The notes under the pieces are model-generated. The model saw only the letters and a program-made list of their open reading frames with translations, did no database searches and had not been told where the DNA came from. 64,000 nt of DNA from Holophagales bacterium (GTDB lineage: Bacteria > Acidobacteriota > Thermoanaerobaculia > Multivoradales > Multivoraceae). The position numbers and the translations under genes were made by a program. Of the stretch, positions 36,033 to 45,353 are shown one piece after another (the first letter of the stretch is position 1; every line of letters starts with the position of its first letter). The stretch covers positions 496,001-560,000 of the forward strand of contig VYDI01000034.1 of NCBI GenBank assembly GCA_009843505.1, read 5' to 3'.

Positions 36033-37213
36033 CTGCCGACCGTCAGCGTGATGACCAGCTCCGGCCGCTCCGCGTCTGCGACGATCTCGTCGAAGACAGC
36101 GGCGTCCATCGACAGCGGCAGCTCGAACGCCACGGAGCCGTGCTCGATCTGCTCGGGGATGTTGCGGCCGACCCGGCCCGCGGTCGCGCCCGACGCGACC
36201 GCGTCGTCGCCGTCCGGGCGACCGCGCCGACGCAGGCCGACGTCGATGCTGACCCGCCCGGCGGCCCGGCTGCCGTGGACAGCCAACTCCACCTCAAGCT
36301 CGACCCGGCCCCGGCGCGCCCGGCGTTCGACCTGCACACCCTGAATGGTCACCCCCTCGCACAGGTAGGGTGCGGTGTCGCGTGTGATCCAGCCATACCC
36401 TTCGGGAAGCGCCTCGACCGCCCCAAGCGGCACGCGGAGAACCATGGGCGACGCCATGGCGATGCGTTCGATCGCCGCCGCATCGACGGCGCGGGCCGAA
36501 TCGGGCGTCACGTCGCCCGCCGCCGGCGCGGCGGCCCCAGGTGCGGGCGGAGGCACGGGCGGAACCGGTTCCACTGCTACGCGAGCAGGCGGGGCCGGTG
36601 GTACGGCCGGTTCCACGACCGTTTCGACCGGACGGGAGGACCGCGGCTCGGAGTGGCCGGCGGGAACGTAGTGTCCCTCGAACGACGCCCTCGAAGGGCG
36701 GTCGCCGCGGCCGGCGCGCCTCGACGTGCCGGCGGTCCGGGCGATCCGCCCGTCGGACTCGAGGCTCAGGCGTTCCCCCCAGTTCGAGCGCCGTCCATCC
36801 GCGGCAACGGACTCACCGTCGAAGACCAGGTCCCCGCCGTCGACCTTGCCGCTCGAGCGCACCATGACGCCACGGCTCGACACGCTGAACCGCCGCCACG
36901 AATTGGCAGCCGAATCGAAGGAACTGTAGGTACGGCCCGACCTGCCATCGACGAAGGACCAGGTCTCCGCGATCAGGCAGCCGTCCTCCAGCTTCTCCAC
37001 CTGGCTGTGGCCTACCGTCTCCCCGCCCGACACGAGGCGCCATTCGCCGAGCAGAAAGTCCAGAACCCGGTAGCTGTCGTCCGTTTCGCAGGGGTTGGAG
37101 GCCTGCGCCGACAGTGGCATGGCCGCCACCAGACCGGAAAGCAGCACGAGCGCCAGAGGCCGGGAAGACCCACGCACCAGGCGGGCGGCCAGTTCCATAC
37201 AGATCCGTTCCAT
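36029..37213 (-). CDS. Secreted protein with DUF1579-like N-terminal domain and Pro-rich linker
   Basis: A 394-residue protein of unknown function. The signal peptide ends near residue 38 (LSAQA). Residues 45-165 look like the lipocalin-like DUF1579 fold (LDFLLGEWRLVSGGE, GCLIAETWSFVDGRSG, SSFDSAANSWRRF). A Pro/Ala/Val-rich linker (about 195-235) leads to a C-terminal beta-rich domain of about 150 residues. ATG 37213 has GGGGAGA five bases upstream. Its stop overlaps the ABC exporter start, so the two are co-transcribed and may act together in the envelope. Confidence 0.7.
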   Translation of the reverse strand: MERICMELAARLVRGSSRPLALVLLSGLVAAMPLSAQASNPCETDDSYRVLDFLLGEWRLVSGGETVGHSQVEKLEDGCLIAETWSFVDGRSGRTYSSFDSAANSWRRFSVSSRGVMVRSSGKVDGGDLVFDGESVAADGRRSNWGERLSLESDGRIARTAGTSRRAGRGDRPSRASFEGHYVPAGHSEPRSSRPVETVVEPAVPPAPPARVAVEPVPPVPPPAPGAAAPAAGDVTPDSARAVDAAAIERIAMASPMVLRVPLGAVEALPEGYGWITRDTAPYLCEGVTIQGVQVERRARRGRVELEVELAVHGSRAAGRVSIDVGLRRRGRPDGDDAVASGATAGRVGRNIPEQIEHGSVAFELPLSMDAAVFDEIVADAERPELVITLTVGR

Positions 37214-37226
37214 ACCGTCTCCCCGG

Positions 37227-38522
37227 TCAGGTGCCCAGAAGAGCGATCTTGATGATGAACACGACCGCCAGAATCGCCACTGCCGGACGCAGTTGACGGA
37301 ATCGGCCGGCCAGCAGCTTGATCGCCGTGTAGGTGATGAACCCGGCCGCGATGCCGTGGGCGATCGAGAAACTGAACGGGATCGTCACCGCGAGAACGAC
37401 CGCCGGCACGCACTCGGTCGCGTCGCTCCAGTCGATCTCGATCATGTTGCGGATCATCACGCTGGCGACGAAAAGCAGGGCCGCAGCCGTCGCGAACGGC
37501 GGGATCGTCGCCGCCAGCGGCGACAGGAAGAGGGTCAGCATGAACAGCGCTCCGACCGTGACGGAGGTCAGGCCGGTGCGCCCGCCCGCCTTCACGCCCG
37601 CAGCGCTCTCGACGTAGCTCGTTACCGAGGACGTCCCCAGAACCGATCCGAGCACGGAAGCACCAGAATCCACGATGACGGCGTGCCTCAGCCGCGGCAG
37701 GTTGCCGTCCCCGTCGAGCAGGTTTCCCTGCTTCGAGACGGCGATCAGAGTCCCCGAGGTGTCGAACAGATCCGTGAACAGGAAGGCGAAGATGATCCCG
37801 ATGAAGGCCGCGTCGAAGGCGGCAAGGATGTCCAGCTGCCGAAACGTGGGGGCCAGCGACGGAACGGCCGATACCGCTCCCTGCCAGCTCGCCTCACCGA
37901 CGACGATGCCGATCAGGGTCACGGCGAGGATCCCAATCAGCACGGCCCCTGCCTTCTTCTGGGCGTCGAGCGCCGCGATCAGCACCAGGCCCACGACGGC
38001 CAGGATGACGCTCCAGGACGTCACGTCGCCCAGTCCGACCAGCGTCGCCTCGTTGGTGACGACCATGCCGGCGTTTCGCATCGCGATGAGGGCGAGGAAG
38101 AAGCCGATACCCGCGGCCGTCGCCATCTTGAGGGAGCGCGGGAAGGCGTTCACGATCCAGGCCCGGACCGGAAACACCGAGATGAGAACGAAGCAGACAC
38201 CGGAGATGAACAGCGCTCCCAGCGCGACCTCCCAGGGGTGCCCCATCCCCAGCACGACGCCGTACGTGAAGTAGGCGTTGATCCCCATCCCGGGAGCCAG
38301 CGCGATCGGATAGTTCGCGTACAACCCCATCGCGGCGCAGGCAATCGCCGCGGCGAGACAGGTCGCTACAAAGACCGCCCCGCGGTCCATCCCCGCCTCG
38401 CCGAGGATCTGCGGATTGACCACCGCGACGTAGGCCATCGTCAGGTAGGTCGTGACGCCGGCGCCAACCTCCCTCCTGGCCGTCGTCCCGTGGTGGTCGA
38501 GACGGAAGAGGCGATTCAGCAC
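37227..38522 (-). CDS. AzgA-type purine (adenine/guanine/hypoxanthine) permease
   Basis: A 431-residue polytopic protein of the NCS2/AzgA-like group. Signatures: GVTTYLTMAYVAVVNPQIL near the N-terminus, LAPGMGINAYF, DLFDTSGTLIAV and GTSSVTSYVESAAGVKAGG. Members such as E. coli AdeP and GhxP import purine bases with protons. Length and twelve or more hydrophobic segments agree. A GTG start is preceded by GGGAGG six bases upstream. Fourteen bases separate its stop from the next gene on the same strand. Confidence 0.93.
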   Translation of the reverse strand: MLNRLFRLDHHGTTARREVGAGVTTYLTMAYVAVVNPQILGEAGMDRGAVFVATCLAAAIACAAMGLYANYPIALAPGMGINAYFTYGVVLGMGHPWEVALGALFISGVCFVLISVFPVRAWIVNAFPRSLKMATAAGIGFFLALIAMRNAGMVVTNEATLVGLGDVTSWSVILAVVGLVLIAALDAQKKAGAVLIGILAVTLIGIVVGEASWQGAVSAVPSLAPTFRQLDILAAFDAAFIGIIFAFLFTDLFDTSGTLIAVSKQGNLLDGDGNLPRLRHAVIVDSGASVLGSVLGTSSVTSYVESAAGVKAGGRTGLTSVTVGALFMLTLFLSPLAATIPPFATAAALLFVASVMIRNMIEIDWSDATECVPAVVLAVTIPFSFSIAHGIAAGFITYTAIKLLAGRFRQLRPAVAILAVVFIIKIALLGT

Positions 38523-38580
38523 CCCGACCTCCCGGTCAGTAGCGCTCCCGGTATGTGGCCCGCCCGCCGCAAGCCGCCGG

Positions 38581-41500
38581 TCAGCCTTCCGCCGGCCTCA
38601 CGACGAAGAGCAGGTCGCCCTGGTTCACGACCTGGCCGTTCGCGGCATTGACTCGCATCACCTCGTAGCGGGGGTGGCCGACGAACAGCTCGGCGCCGGC
38701 GTCCAGAGACGCTAGCGACACCGGCCTGAACAGCTTCATCGCCTCGATCAGGCACAGGGTTTTCTCACGGCTCACGATATCGCCGGCACGGACGAAGGGC
38801 GGATCGTTCGGGGAGGCGGCGGCGTAGAAGAGACCGCCGGACGGCGCCTTGACCTTGAGCTCGTCGCTGCCCTCGATCTCGATCTCGGCCCGGTCAACGT
38901 TTCGTCCGACGGCCGCGAACCGCTCGACCTCGTCCACCAGCTCGACGCCGGAGATGCGGTCGAGAAAGCCGGTGAGGAAGCGCGTGTCGTAGTCGCCCGA
39001 CCGGAACTGCTCGTCGGCCAGAACACGACGAAGCAACGGCAGGTTCGTGCACACCCCCTCGATGGCGACACTGTCCAGGTAAGAGATGAGGCGATCGATC
39101 GTGTCCTGGCGATCCTTGCCGTGGCACACGACCTGCGCCACCAGACTGTCGTAGTAGGGCGACACGACGGCGCCCGTGTCGATCGTCGCCAGCACGTCGA
39201 TGTCCGCACGCTCCGGGAAGTCGCAGCGGGTCACCGTCCCGGGCGCGGGCAGGAGGTCGATCCCGTCCGCCGAGACGGAGGCCCGCTCCGCGTTGATCCG
39301 GACCTCCATGGCGAAACCGTCTTCGGCCAAGGGCGCGTCGGTGATCCTCGCCCCGCCGGCGATCTCGAACTGGGCCTTGACGATGTCCGTGCCGCTGACC
39401 GCCTCGGTCACCGGGTGCTCGACCTGAAGCCGTGTGTTCATCTCCATGAAGTAGAGCTTCTGGTCCTCGAGGTCGAAGATGAACTCCACGGTTCCCGCTC
39501 CGACGTAGCCGATCTCCGCGGCGATCGCCGCGGCGTAGCGGAAGCTCTCGTCACGCAACGCCTCCGGCAAGGCCGTCGACCCCGACTCCTCGATCAGCTT
39601 CTGGTTGTTCCGCTGCACGCTGCAGTCGCGCAGGCCCAGCACGCGCACCGTGCCGTGCTGATCGCAGAGCACCTGCACCTCGACATGGCGCAGCGACACG
39701 ACGCACTTCTCGAGATAGCAGTCCGCGTTGCCGAAGGCGCTCTCCGCTTCGACGCGAATCTGGGCGAACGCTTCCCGAAAGTCCTCGGCCCGGTCCACCC
39801 GCCGGATTCCCTTGCCGCCGCCGCCATGGACCGCTTTGAGCATGACGGGGAAGCCGATCGACTCGGCGACGGCAAGCGCCGTGTCCGCGTCGGTGAGGAT
39901 GCCCTCGCTGCCCGGTACCACGGGTACGCCCACCTGGACCGCGGTCTGGATCGCGTTCGACTTGTTGCCCATCCGCCGCATCGCATCGCCGGTCGGGCCG
40001 ATGAAGTTCAGCCCGTGACCCCGGCAAAGGTCAGCGAAGGACGCACTCTCGGACAGGAATCCGATTCCGGGATGGAGCGCGTCGGCCCCTTCCCGCTCGG
40101 CGATGCGGATCACCGAGTGGGCGTTCAGGTAGCTCTCGTCCGGCGTGCTGCCACCGATGCAGACCAGCGTGTCGCGCTCGCGCAGCATAGTCGCCGCCGG
40201 CGAGTCGACATCCGGGTCGGACTGCACCAGGACCACTTCAACGCCCGCCCTCTGCGCTACCCGCACAAGCTTCACGGCCGTGCAACCCCGCGCGTGGATC
40301 AGAGCCCGCCGCACCTGGCGCGGTGCGACCGGTGGCGCGGGCTCGCGGAGCTCCGCCTCTTCCTGCCGCCGCCGGCGGGCGGTCAGAAACTCGACGCGTC
40401 GTTCCTCCTGGAGCAGTCGCCGCAGAACGGCGTCAACCGTGTCTTCCGGCACCGGGACCTGCGAATCGACCTGGCGCAATTGCTCATCGAGTTCCTCACC
40501 GAAGGGATGCTCGACGAGCCCGTGCATCGAACCCTCGACCTCGCTCAGATAGTTCGAGAGAGTCGAAGCCATCGGCAGGTGGGAGGGAACGACGATCTGC
40601 CCGGCGAAGGGCATGTTCGTGCCGGAGAAGTAGTAGGTCTGGACCAGGGGATGGGTAACCAGACTGGCCTGGGCGCCGCCGGTGCAGTCGCCGTAGCCGA
40701 AGCAGATCACCGGCAGGTCGTTGTCCCGGACGAAGCGGGTGATCCGGTCGTTGACGATCGACATCGAGAACAGGGCGCCGGCCCCTTCCTTGGTGAGCAT
40801 GCCGCCCGAAGAGATAAAACAGACGACCGGGAGACGTTCCTCCGCGCAGCGGAGCAGGAGCTTGCAGAACTTCTCAGCGCTCGCCATGTCGAACGAACCG
40901 GCCTGGAAGGCAAGGTTGGACACGAGAACCCCGACCCGGTTCCCCGCAGCGCCACCGTCCTCGCCGTCGGCCAGGGCGCCGGTCCGGATCCGGGCCAGAG
41001 CCGCCACCGTCCCGCAAGGCGTGACACCCTGCTCCAGCGCTCGCTCGATCGACACCCGCAGTCCCGGGAAGCTCACCGGATCGGCCGTCATCCGATCCGT
41101 CTCGATCTCCCGGACATCGTAGAAGAAGCGATCGAGAATCGCCTGAGGCCTGCGCGGCGTGTTCCGCTTCTGCTCGGCCAGCACGTCCTCGAGCAGCAGG
41201 TCGCGGTAAGCCGCGTCGAGACGGTTCCAGAAGTCCTTGATTCCGATGTTGCGCGGCGAGATGCGACCGTCGTAGCCGCGGATCCCCTGCTCGTCCTCGT
41301 AGAAGTTCGGCAGCAGACGTTCGAACAGGAACGTCACCAGGCCGAAGAGCGGCTCGGAGATGCGCGGCATCTGGAGCCGCTTCCACTCAGCCACCGCCTT
41401 GAGCAGCCGGCCGCGCCGCGGATGCCGGGAGAAGTGGCGCAACCAGGAGCGGAACTGCCTGCGCAGACGGGCCTCGGCCTCCTCTGCCGAGTCACCCTCG

Positions 41501-43242
41501 AGCCCCGCCGTCAGCTCCCCCATCGCCGCGTTCAGCGAGTGGCGCAGGAGGAGGTGAACCGACTCGCGCGCGATCACGTTCTCCTCGCGCGCCTCGCTGG
41601 CGATCTCGCGCAGGTGCAGGAAGATGTGGTCGTAGAGCCGATCGAAGCAGATGAAGTTCTCGCACTCGCGCCGGAACAGCCGAAGGAGCTGCGGCTGGAG
41701 GATCACGTCGAGCACCGTGAGGTCGGCGGCCTGGGAACCGTCGCCTGGCTCGGAGGCCGGGTTCCCTCCTTCGAGGCCTTCCTCCTCGACCGTTCGCATG
41801 ACCGTGAGCAGACGCCCGAAGTTGTCTTCCGACCCGTCCTTCCACTGGTTGTACAGGTGGAAGCCGTACTCCAGGAGCAGTTCGGCCCGGGCACGGTTGA
41901 AGTGGTACTCGCGGCTGCCGAGCAGGAACGACGCGAGTCGGCCCCGTCCTTCGTGCAGGGAGTCGCGCGCGGCCGCGTAGCGCTTGTAGGTCCTGCTCAG
42001 GACGTCGTCGTAGCGAACCGCCAGTGGATTGTCGAGCCAGCGCTCGAACGAAAGCCGGCGCTGCCGCTCGCGGCGCGCCCTGGCCGCTCCGGCCGGTACC
42101 TCGGCCGCCGCCAGCCGGCCGTAGCCCGACACGGTCGTCGAGCTCAGGCGGCGTCGCAGACCCAGGTAGCGCAGGTAGCGGAACGCGACGCCGAACACGT
42201 TCGCCTGCTCCGCCGGGCTGTGCAGGCGCGACAGGTGGGCGAACTCCTCGAGCACGGTGAGGCTGCGGGAGGGGTCGACGTAACGTCGCGTGTTTCGGCG
42301 ATAGTGCTCGAACACTGCCGGTTCGTCGCGCACGAACAGCTTCGCCCGCTGCTCCACGAGAGCAATCGACGTCGTGACGGCGGCCTCGAAACAGCCCAGC
42401 CGGTCGCCCCCCTCGCCGGGAACGAAGTCGATCACGCCGTCGAGATAGCTCTGCTCGTAGAGTTCGTACGCCGAGACGCCGACCGCCTTCGCGCACTCTT
42501 CCCAGGACAGGTCGTAGCGGCGCACGATGTTCGCCAGTCCGCGCGGCTGGATCGTGTTGAACACGCCGTCGCGCACCGACAGCAGGACGTTCGTCGTTGC
42601 CAGCGGAATCGCGCCGCCGGAGTAGCCGTTGCCGAGCACGACGCCGACCGTCGGCACGTGAAGCTGGGCCATCTCGGCGATCAGCCGCGAAATCGCGTGG
42701 GCCTGGTTGCCACGGTTCGCCTCCTCGCCGGCGTCCGCTCCGGGTGTGTCCATGAACGCAACCACAGGCAGAGCCCGGCGGGCGAAGGAGCGAATCACCT
42801 CGACCGCGAGCTCGTGGTGTTCCGGCATCCACACGCCATTCTGCACCGAGCGTTCCTGCGCCAGCACGCCGAACCGCCGTCTGTGGCCCTCGATCCCCGT
42901 CTCGAACACGGCGGCGTAGAGCGGGCCATGGTTCCGCTCCTCAACCAGCTCCCAGCTCGTCGCGGCCAGCACGGCGCCGGTGCCGACGCGACCCGGATCC
43001 TCGGCCGGCGCCACCGTCCGGCGAATGTACTCGTCGACCTCCAGCCTGGCGAGTCGCTTGAGCGTCTGGCGGATGCGCCGCTCGGAGATCAGTCCCGAGA
43101 TGCGCCCGGCAGCTCCGCCGACCTGCCTGTCACCCGCCTCCGGAAACAGGGAGAACGCCCGAGCTCGCTGCTCCGCCTCGCGGAACAGCGGGTCGACATC
43201 GCCCCGCGAGGGCTCCGGCTGGCTCTGGAGCAGTATCGTCAT
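38581..43242 (-). CDS. Single-chain acyl-CoA carboxylase: CT(alpha-like), helical middle, CT(beta-like), biotin carboxylase, biotinyl domain
   Basis: A 1553-residue multidomain enzyme (positions below count from the alternative TTG start at 43284, 14 residues longer). Residues 100-300: AccA-like carboxyltransferase half (FMDTPGADAGEEANRGNQA, GNGYSGGAIPLA). Residues 320-770: mostly helical region with no recognised family. Residues 780-935: AccD-like half (SSGGMLTKEGAGALFSMS, DCTGGAQASL, FAGQIVVPS), without the usual zinc finger. Residues 991-1455: biotin carboxylase (ALHPGIGFLSE, HGGGGKGI, MNTRLQVEHPVTE). Residues 1465-1567: biotinyl domain with EAMKLF, biotin-accepting Lys1517. All parts needed for ATP-dependent carboxylation of an acyl-CoA are in one chain, in an order unlike eukaryotic acetyl-CoA carboxylase. 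The substrate (acetyl-, propionyl- or longer acyl-CoA) cannot be read from sequence. Neither start has a good ribosome site. Confidence 0.9.
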   Translation of the reverse strand: MTILLQSQPEPSRGDVDPLFREAEQRARAFSLFPEAGDRQVGGAAGRISGLISERRIRQTLKRLARLEVDEYIRRTVAPAEDPGRVGTGAVLAATSWELVEERNHGPLYAAVFETGIEGHRRRFGVLAQERSVQNGVWMPEHHELAVEVIRSFARRALPVVAFMDTPGADAGEEANRGNQAHAISRLIAEMAQLHVPTVGVVLGNGYSGGAIPLATTNVLLSVRDGVFNTIQPRGLANIVRRYDLSWEECAKAVGVSAYELYEQSYLDGVIDFVPGEGGDRLGCFEAAVTTSIALVEQRAKLFVRDEPAVFEHYRRNTRRYVDPSRSLTVLEEFAHLSRLHSPAEQANVFGVAFRYLRYLGLRRRLSSTTVSGYGRLAAAEVPAGAARARRERQRRLSFERWLDNPLAVRYDDVLSRTYKRYAAARDSLHEGRGRLASFLLGSREYHFNRARAELLLEYGFHLYNQWKDGSEDNFGRLLTVMRTVEEEGLEGGNPASEPGDGSQAADLTVLDVILQPQLLRLFRRECENFICFDRLYDHIFLHLREIASEAREENVIARESVHLLLRHSLNAAMGELTAGLEGDSAEEAEARLRRQFRSWLRHFSRHPRRGRLLKAVAEWKRLQMPRISEPLFGLVTFLFERLLPNFYEDEQGIRGYDGRISPRNIGIKDFWNRLDAAYRDLLLEDVLAEQKRNTPRRPQAILDRFFYDVREIETDRMTADPVSFPGLRVSIERALEQGVTPCGTVAALARIRTGALADGEDGGAAGNRVGVLVSNLAFQAGSFDMASAEKFCKLLLRCAEERLPVVCFISSGGMLTKEGAGALFSMSIVNDRITRFVRDNDLPVICFGYGDCTGGAQASLVTHPLVQTYYFSGTNMPFAGQIVVPSHLPMASTLSNYLSEVEGSMHGLVEHPFGEELDEQLRQVDSQVPVPEDTVDAVLRRLLQEERRVEFLTARRRRQEEAELREPAPPVAPRQVRRALIHARGCTAVKLVRVAQRAGVEVVLVQSDPDVDSPAATMLRERDTLVCIGGSTPDESYLNAHSVIRIAEREGADALHPGIGFLSESASFADLCRGHGLNFIGPTGDAMRRMGNKSNAIQTAVQVGVPVVPGSEGILTDADTALAVAESIGFPVMLKAVHGGGGKGIRRVDRAEDFREAFAQIRVEAESAFGNADCYLEKCVVSLRHVEVQVLCDQHGTVRVLGLRDCSVQRNNQKLIEESGSTALPEALRDESFRYAAAIAAEIGYVGAGTVEFIFDLEDQKLYFMEMNTRLQVEHPVTEAVSGTDIVKAQFEIAGGARITDAPLAEDGFAMEVRINAERASVSADGIDLLPAPGTVTRCDFPERADIDVLATIDTGAVVSPYYDSLVAQVVCHGKDRQDTIDRLISYLDSVAIEGVCTNLPLLRRVLADEQFRSGDYDTRFLTGFLDRISGVELVDEVERFAAVGRNVDRAEIEIEGSDELKVKAPSGGLFYAAASPNDPPFVRAGDIVSREKTLCLIEAMKLFRPVSLASLDAGAELFVGHPRYEVMRVNAANGQVVNQGDLLFVVRPAEG

Positions 43243-43425
43243 ACAAGAGACCAGGACCTTGCGCCACGGAACGCCGCAAAGCAAGTGCTGTGGCGAAAGG
43301 TCATGGTGAGGACGGGATGGGCCGAAACTCCGAGCTTGCGAGGCGTTTCGGGGCGGTAGTCTACCCGCTCCCCGGGCGGTAAAGGACCGGCAACGTGTAA
43401 CTTGGCCGAATCCGGGCGCTATTCC

Positions 43426-43506
43426 AGCGCGGCAGAAACTGGGTGCGCCGGCGTCCCCGCCGGCATCCGGTGCAAAGCGCCGGCTTCTGGTCTTCTGCCG
43501 CGCTAG
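43426..43506. repeat. Palindromic intergenic element, copy 1
   Basis: A 79-bp element bounded by a perfect 12-bp inverted repeat: AGCGCGGCAGAA (43426-43437) and TTCTGCCGCGCT (43493-43504). It contains a 27-nt core (43438-43464) identical in inverted orientation to 52638-52664. Its right end runs into the CTAG that forms the stop codon of the lipoprotein gene. The rest of the gap 43243-43425 holds only a -10-like TAGACT on the minus strand (43353-43358), possibly for the carboxylase gene. Confidence 0.8.
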
Positions 43507-44444
43507 TTTCCCCGTTCCTCAGCCCGGGTCGGACCGATCTCCTGCAGTGTCTCCAGGCTGGGAGCGACCATCACCCGTGCCGCCGTCTCCTCGTAAGCCG
43601 CATACATCGAGGGCAGCTTCTCCCGCAGCTCCTCCTGGTCGCGAATCGTCCATTCCTCTTCCCACACGGGGCCGTAGGGCGCCTGGAGGTTCCAGGCCGT
43701 CGTAATGAACCAGTACGCGAACTCCTGCATCTGGACCCGGAAACGGACCTCCTCGTCCTCGAAGTCGGCGTACTGGTCCATCTGGTAGTAACCCTCCTCC
43801 GCGGCCTTCGCCATCGCCTTCGCCAGTTCCGAGTCCTCGGCGATGCCCCACACCTCCGGGAACGTGTAGTGCAGGCCGATGTCCGTCACGTAGTGGAGGA
43901 TGTGCTCGACCACCTCCATCACCTGGCCTTGGGGAACGTCCTGCATGATCACGTCGCAGACCGAGTTGTCGCGCTCGATCGCCGACCACCGCTCGTCGGT
44001 TTCGTCCATGAAGCTGTAGTCGTACCCGAGCGGAACCGGGATCAGAGCGTTGTAGCGATAGTGGTTCGCGAGAACTTCACGCTGGAGATCGGCGTCGAGC
44101 CCGGCATCTCGCGGAAACGACTCGGCGATCGTCCTGGCGACCAGTCGCATGTAGTCGTCCGAGATGTCGTCGCGGGCCGCCAGTTTGAGCCCGTGTACCT
44201 GCAGTTCCTTGGTGAACGGCGGCATCGCCTCCGTGGCGACGACGTCGCCGTGCTGGTACACATCGTCGGGAACATCGCCGACGGGGGACAGCAGGATGCA
44301 GCCGCCCAGATGGGTCGGTGCGGAATCGGCCGCTTCAGCGCCGACCCCCTCCGCACCGTGGTCGTCGCCAGAATCGGCTGCCTCACGACCGCCACAGCCG
44401 GCTAGCGTCAGGATCAGAAGCGCGAGTGCGAAGCGTCTGGTCAT
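43503..44444 (-). CDS. Lipoprotein of unknown function
   Basis: A 313-residue protein with a classic lipoprotein signal: MTRRFALALLILTLAGC, Cys17 being the lipidation site, followed by an acidic Gly/Ala/Asp linker. The mature part is rich in acidic and aromatic residues (MDETDERW, HILHYVTDIGLHY, EEGYYQMDQYADFEDEE), with many His and Glu that could bind metal, though no motif is recognised. GGGAGGG precedes the ATG. It lies upstream of the carboxylase gene but is separated from it by repeat copy 1. Confidence 0.75.
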   Translation of the reverse strand: MTRRFALALLILTLAGCGGREAADSGDDHGAEGVGAEAADSAPTHLGGCILLSPVGDVPDDVYQHGDVVATEAMPPFTKELQVHGLKLAARDDISDDYMRLVARTIAESFPRDAGLDADLQREVLANHYRYNALIPVPLGYDYSFMDETDERWSAIERDNSVCDVIMQDVPQGQVMEVVEHILHYVTDIGLHYTFPEVWGIAEDSELAKAMAKAAEEGYYQMDQYADFEDEEVRFRVQMQEFAYWFITTAWNLQAPYGPVWEEEWTIRDQEELREKLPSMYAAYEETAARVMVAPSLETLQEIGPTRAEERGN

Positions 44445-44486
44445 AGCTGCCCTCCCTCGTTGATTTGATCCGCAACTCCCTACACT

Positions 44487-45353
44487 ATGCCCTCAACCCA
44501 AGCCGCCATGGACTTCCTGCCCCAGATTGTCGGTTCCTTCGCCGACCCCGCCGCTGAGAACCCGACCGTGGAGATGGTCGAGGCCGCGTTCCGTCACCAC
44601 CGCCTGCACTGGCGGTACCTGAACTGCGAAGTGCCGGCGGATCGCCTGGCGGCGGCCGTGGCCGGCGCCCGCGCCATGGGCTGGGCCGGTTTCAACTGTT
44701 CGCTGCCGCACAAGGTCGCGGTGATCGAGCACCTCGACGGCCTCGGCGAGTCGGCCCGCCTGATCGGCGCGGTCAACTGCGTCGTGCGTGACGGCGACGG
44801 CCGTTTCATCGGCGAGAACACGGACGGCAAGGGCTTCCTCCGTTCACTCGAAGAGGTGACGCCGGCGGCCGGCAAGCGAATCGTGATCTTCGGCGCCGGC
44901 GGCGCCGCCCGGGCGATCGCGGTCGAACTCGCGCTTGCGGGAGCAACAGAGATCACCATCGTCAATCGCACCCGCGAGCGAGGCGAAGAACTGGCGCGAC
45001 ACATTCCCAGTTGCACAGCGACCCGAGCCCGGTTCGAGCACTGGCGCGGCATCTACCGGCTGCCCGAGGTGATCGACGTGGCGGTCAACGCCACTTCGGT
45101 CGGTCTGTTCCCGGATGTGGACGCCGAGCTACCGATCGATCCTGACTCCCTCCGACCCTCGACAGTGGTCGCCGACGTGATTCCGAACCCGCCCAGGACC
45201 CGCCTGCTCGAAGCGGCCGCGGAACGCGGCTGCACCGTGCTCGACGGTCTCGGAATGCTCGTCAACCAGGGAGTGAGCGGGATCCGCTACTGGACCGGAG
45301 TCGGAGTCGATCCCCGGGTCATGCGCGCCCGCCTGGAGGCGATCTTCGGCTGA
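44487..45353 (+). CDS. Shikimate dehydrogenase-like (AroE family) oxidoreductase
   Basis: A 288-residue protein. The C-terminal NADP domain is typical: FGAGGAARAIA, VNRTRERG, VNATSVGLFP, DGLGMLVNQG. The catalytic-domain motifs FNCSLPHK (Lys as catalytic base) and GENTDGKGF are present. However, the shikimate-binding HSxSP motif near the N-terminus is replaced by SFADPAAENPT, so the substrate may be another cyclic hydroxy-acid or cyclitol. A shorter start at ATG 44508 is possible; a -10-like TACACT directly abuts ATG 44487. Its 3' end overlaps the convergent sugar permease gene by 67 bases. Confidence 0.85.
   Translation: MPSTQAAMDFLPQIVGSFADPAAENPTVEMVEAAFRHHRLHWRYLNCEVPADRLAAAVAGARAMGWAGFNCSLPHKVAVIEHLDGLGESARLIGAVNCVVRDGDGRFIGENTDGKGFLRSLEEVTPAAGKRIVIFGAGGAARAIAVELALAGATEITIVNRTRERGEELARHIPSCTATRARFEHWRGIYRLPEVIDVAVNATSVGLFPDVDAELPIDPDSLRPSTVVADVIPNPPRTRLLEAAAERGCTVLDGLGMLVNQGVSGIRYWTGVGVDPRVMRARLEAIFG

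Noticed and set aside
39121..43359. A 1412-codon open frame on the plus strand opposite the carboxylase
   Set aside because: It is the mirror of a high-GC gene with strong third-position bias; no recognisable domain, and the minus-strand product has five clear domains.
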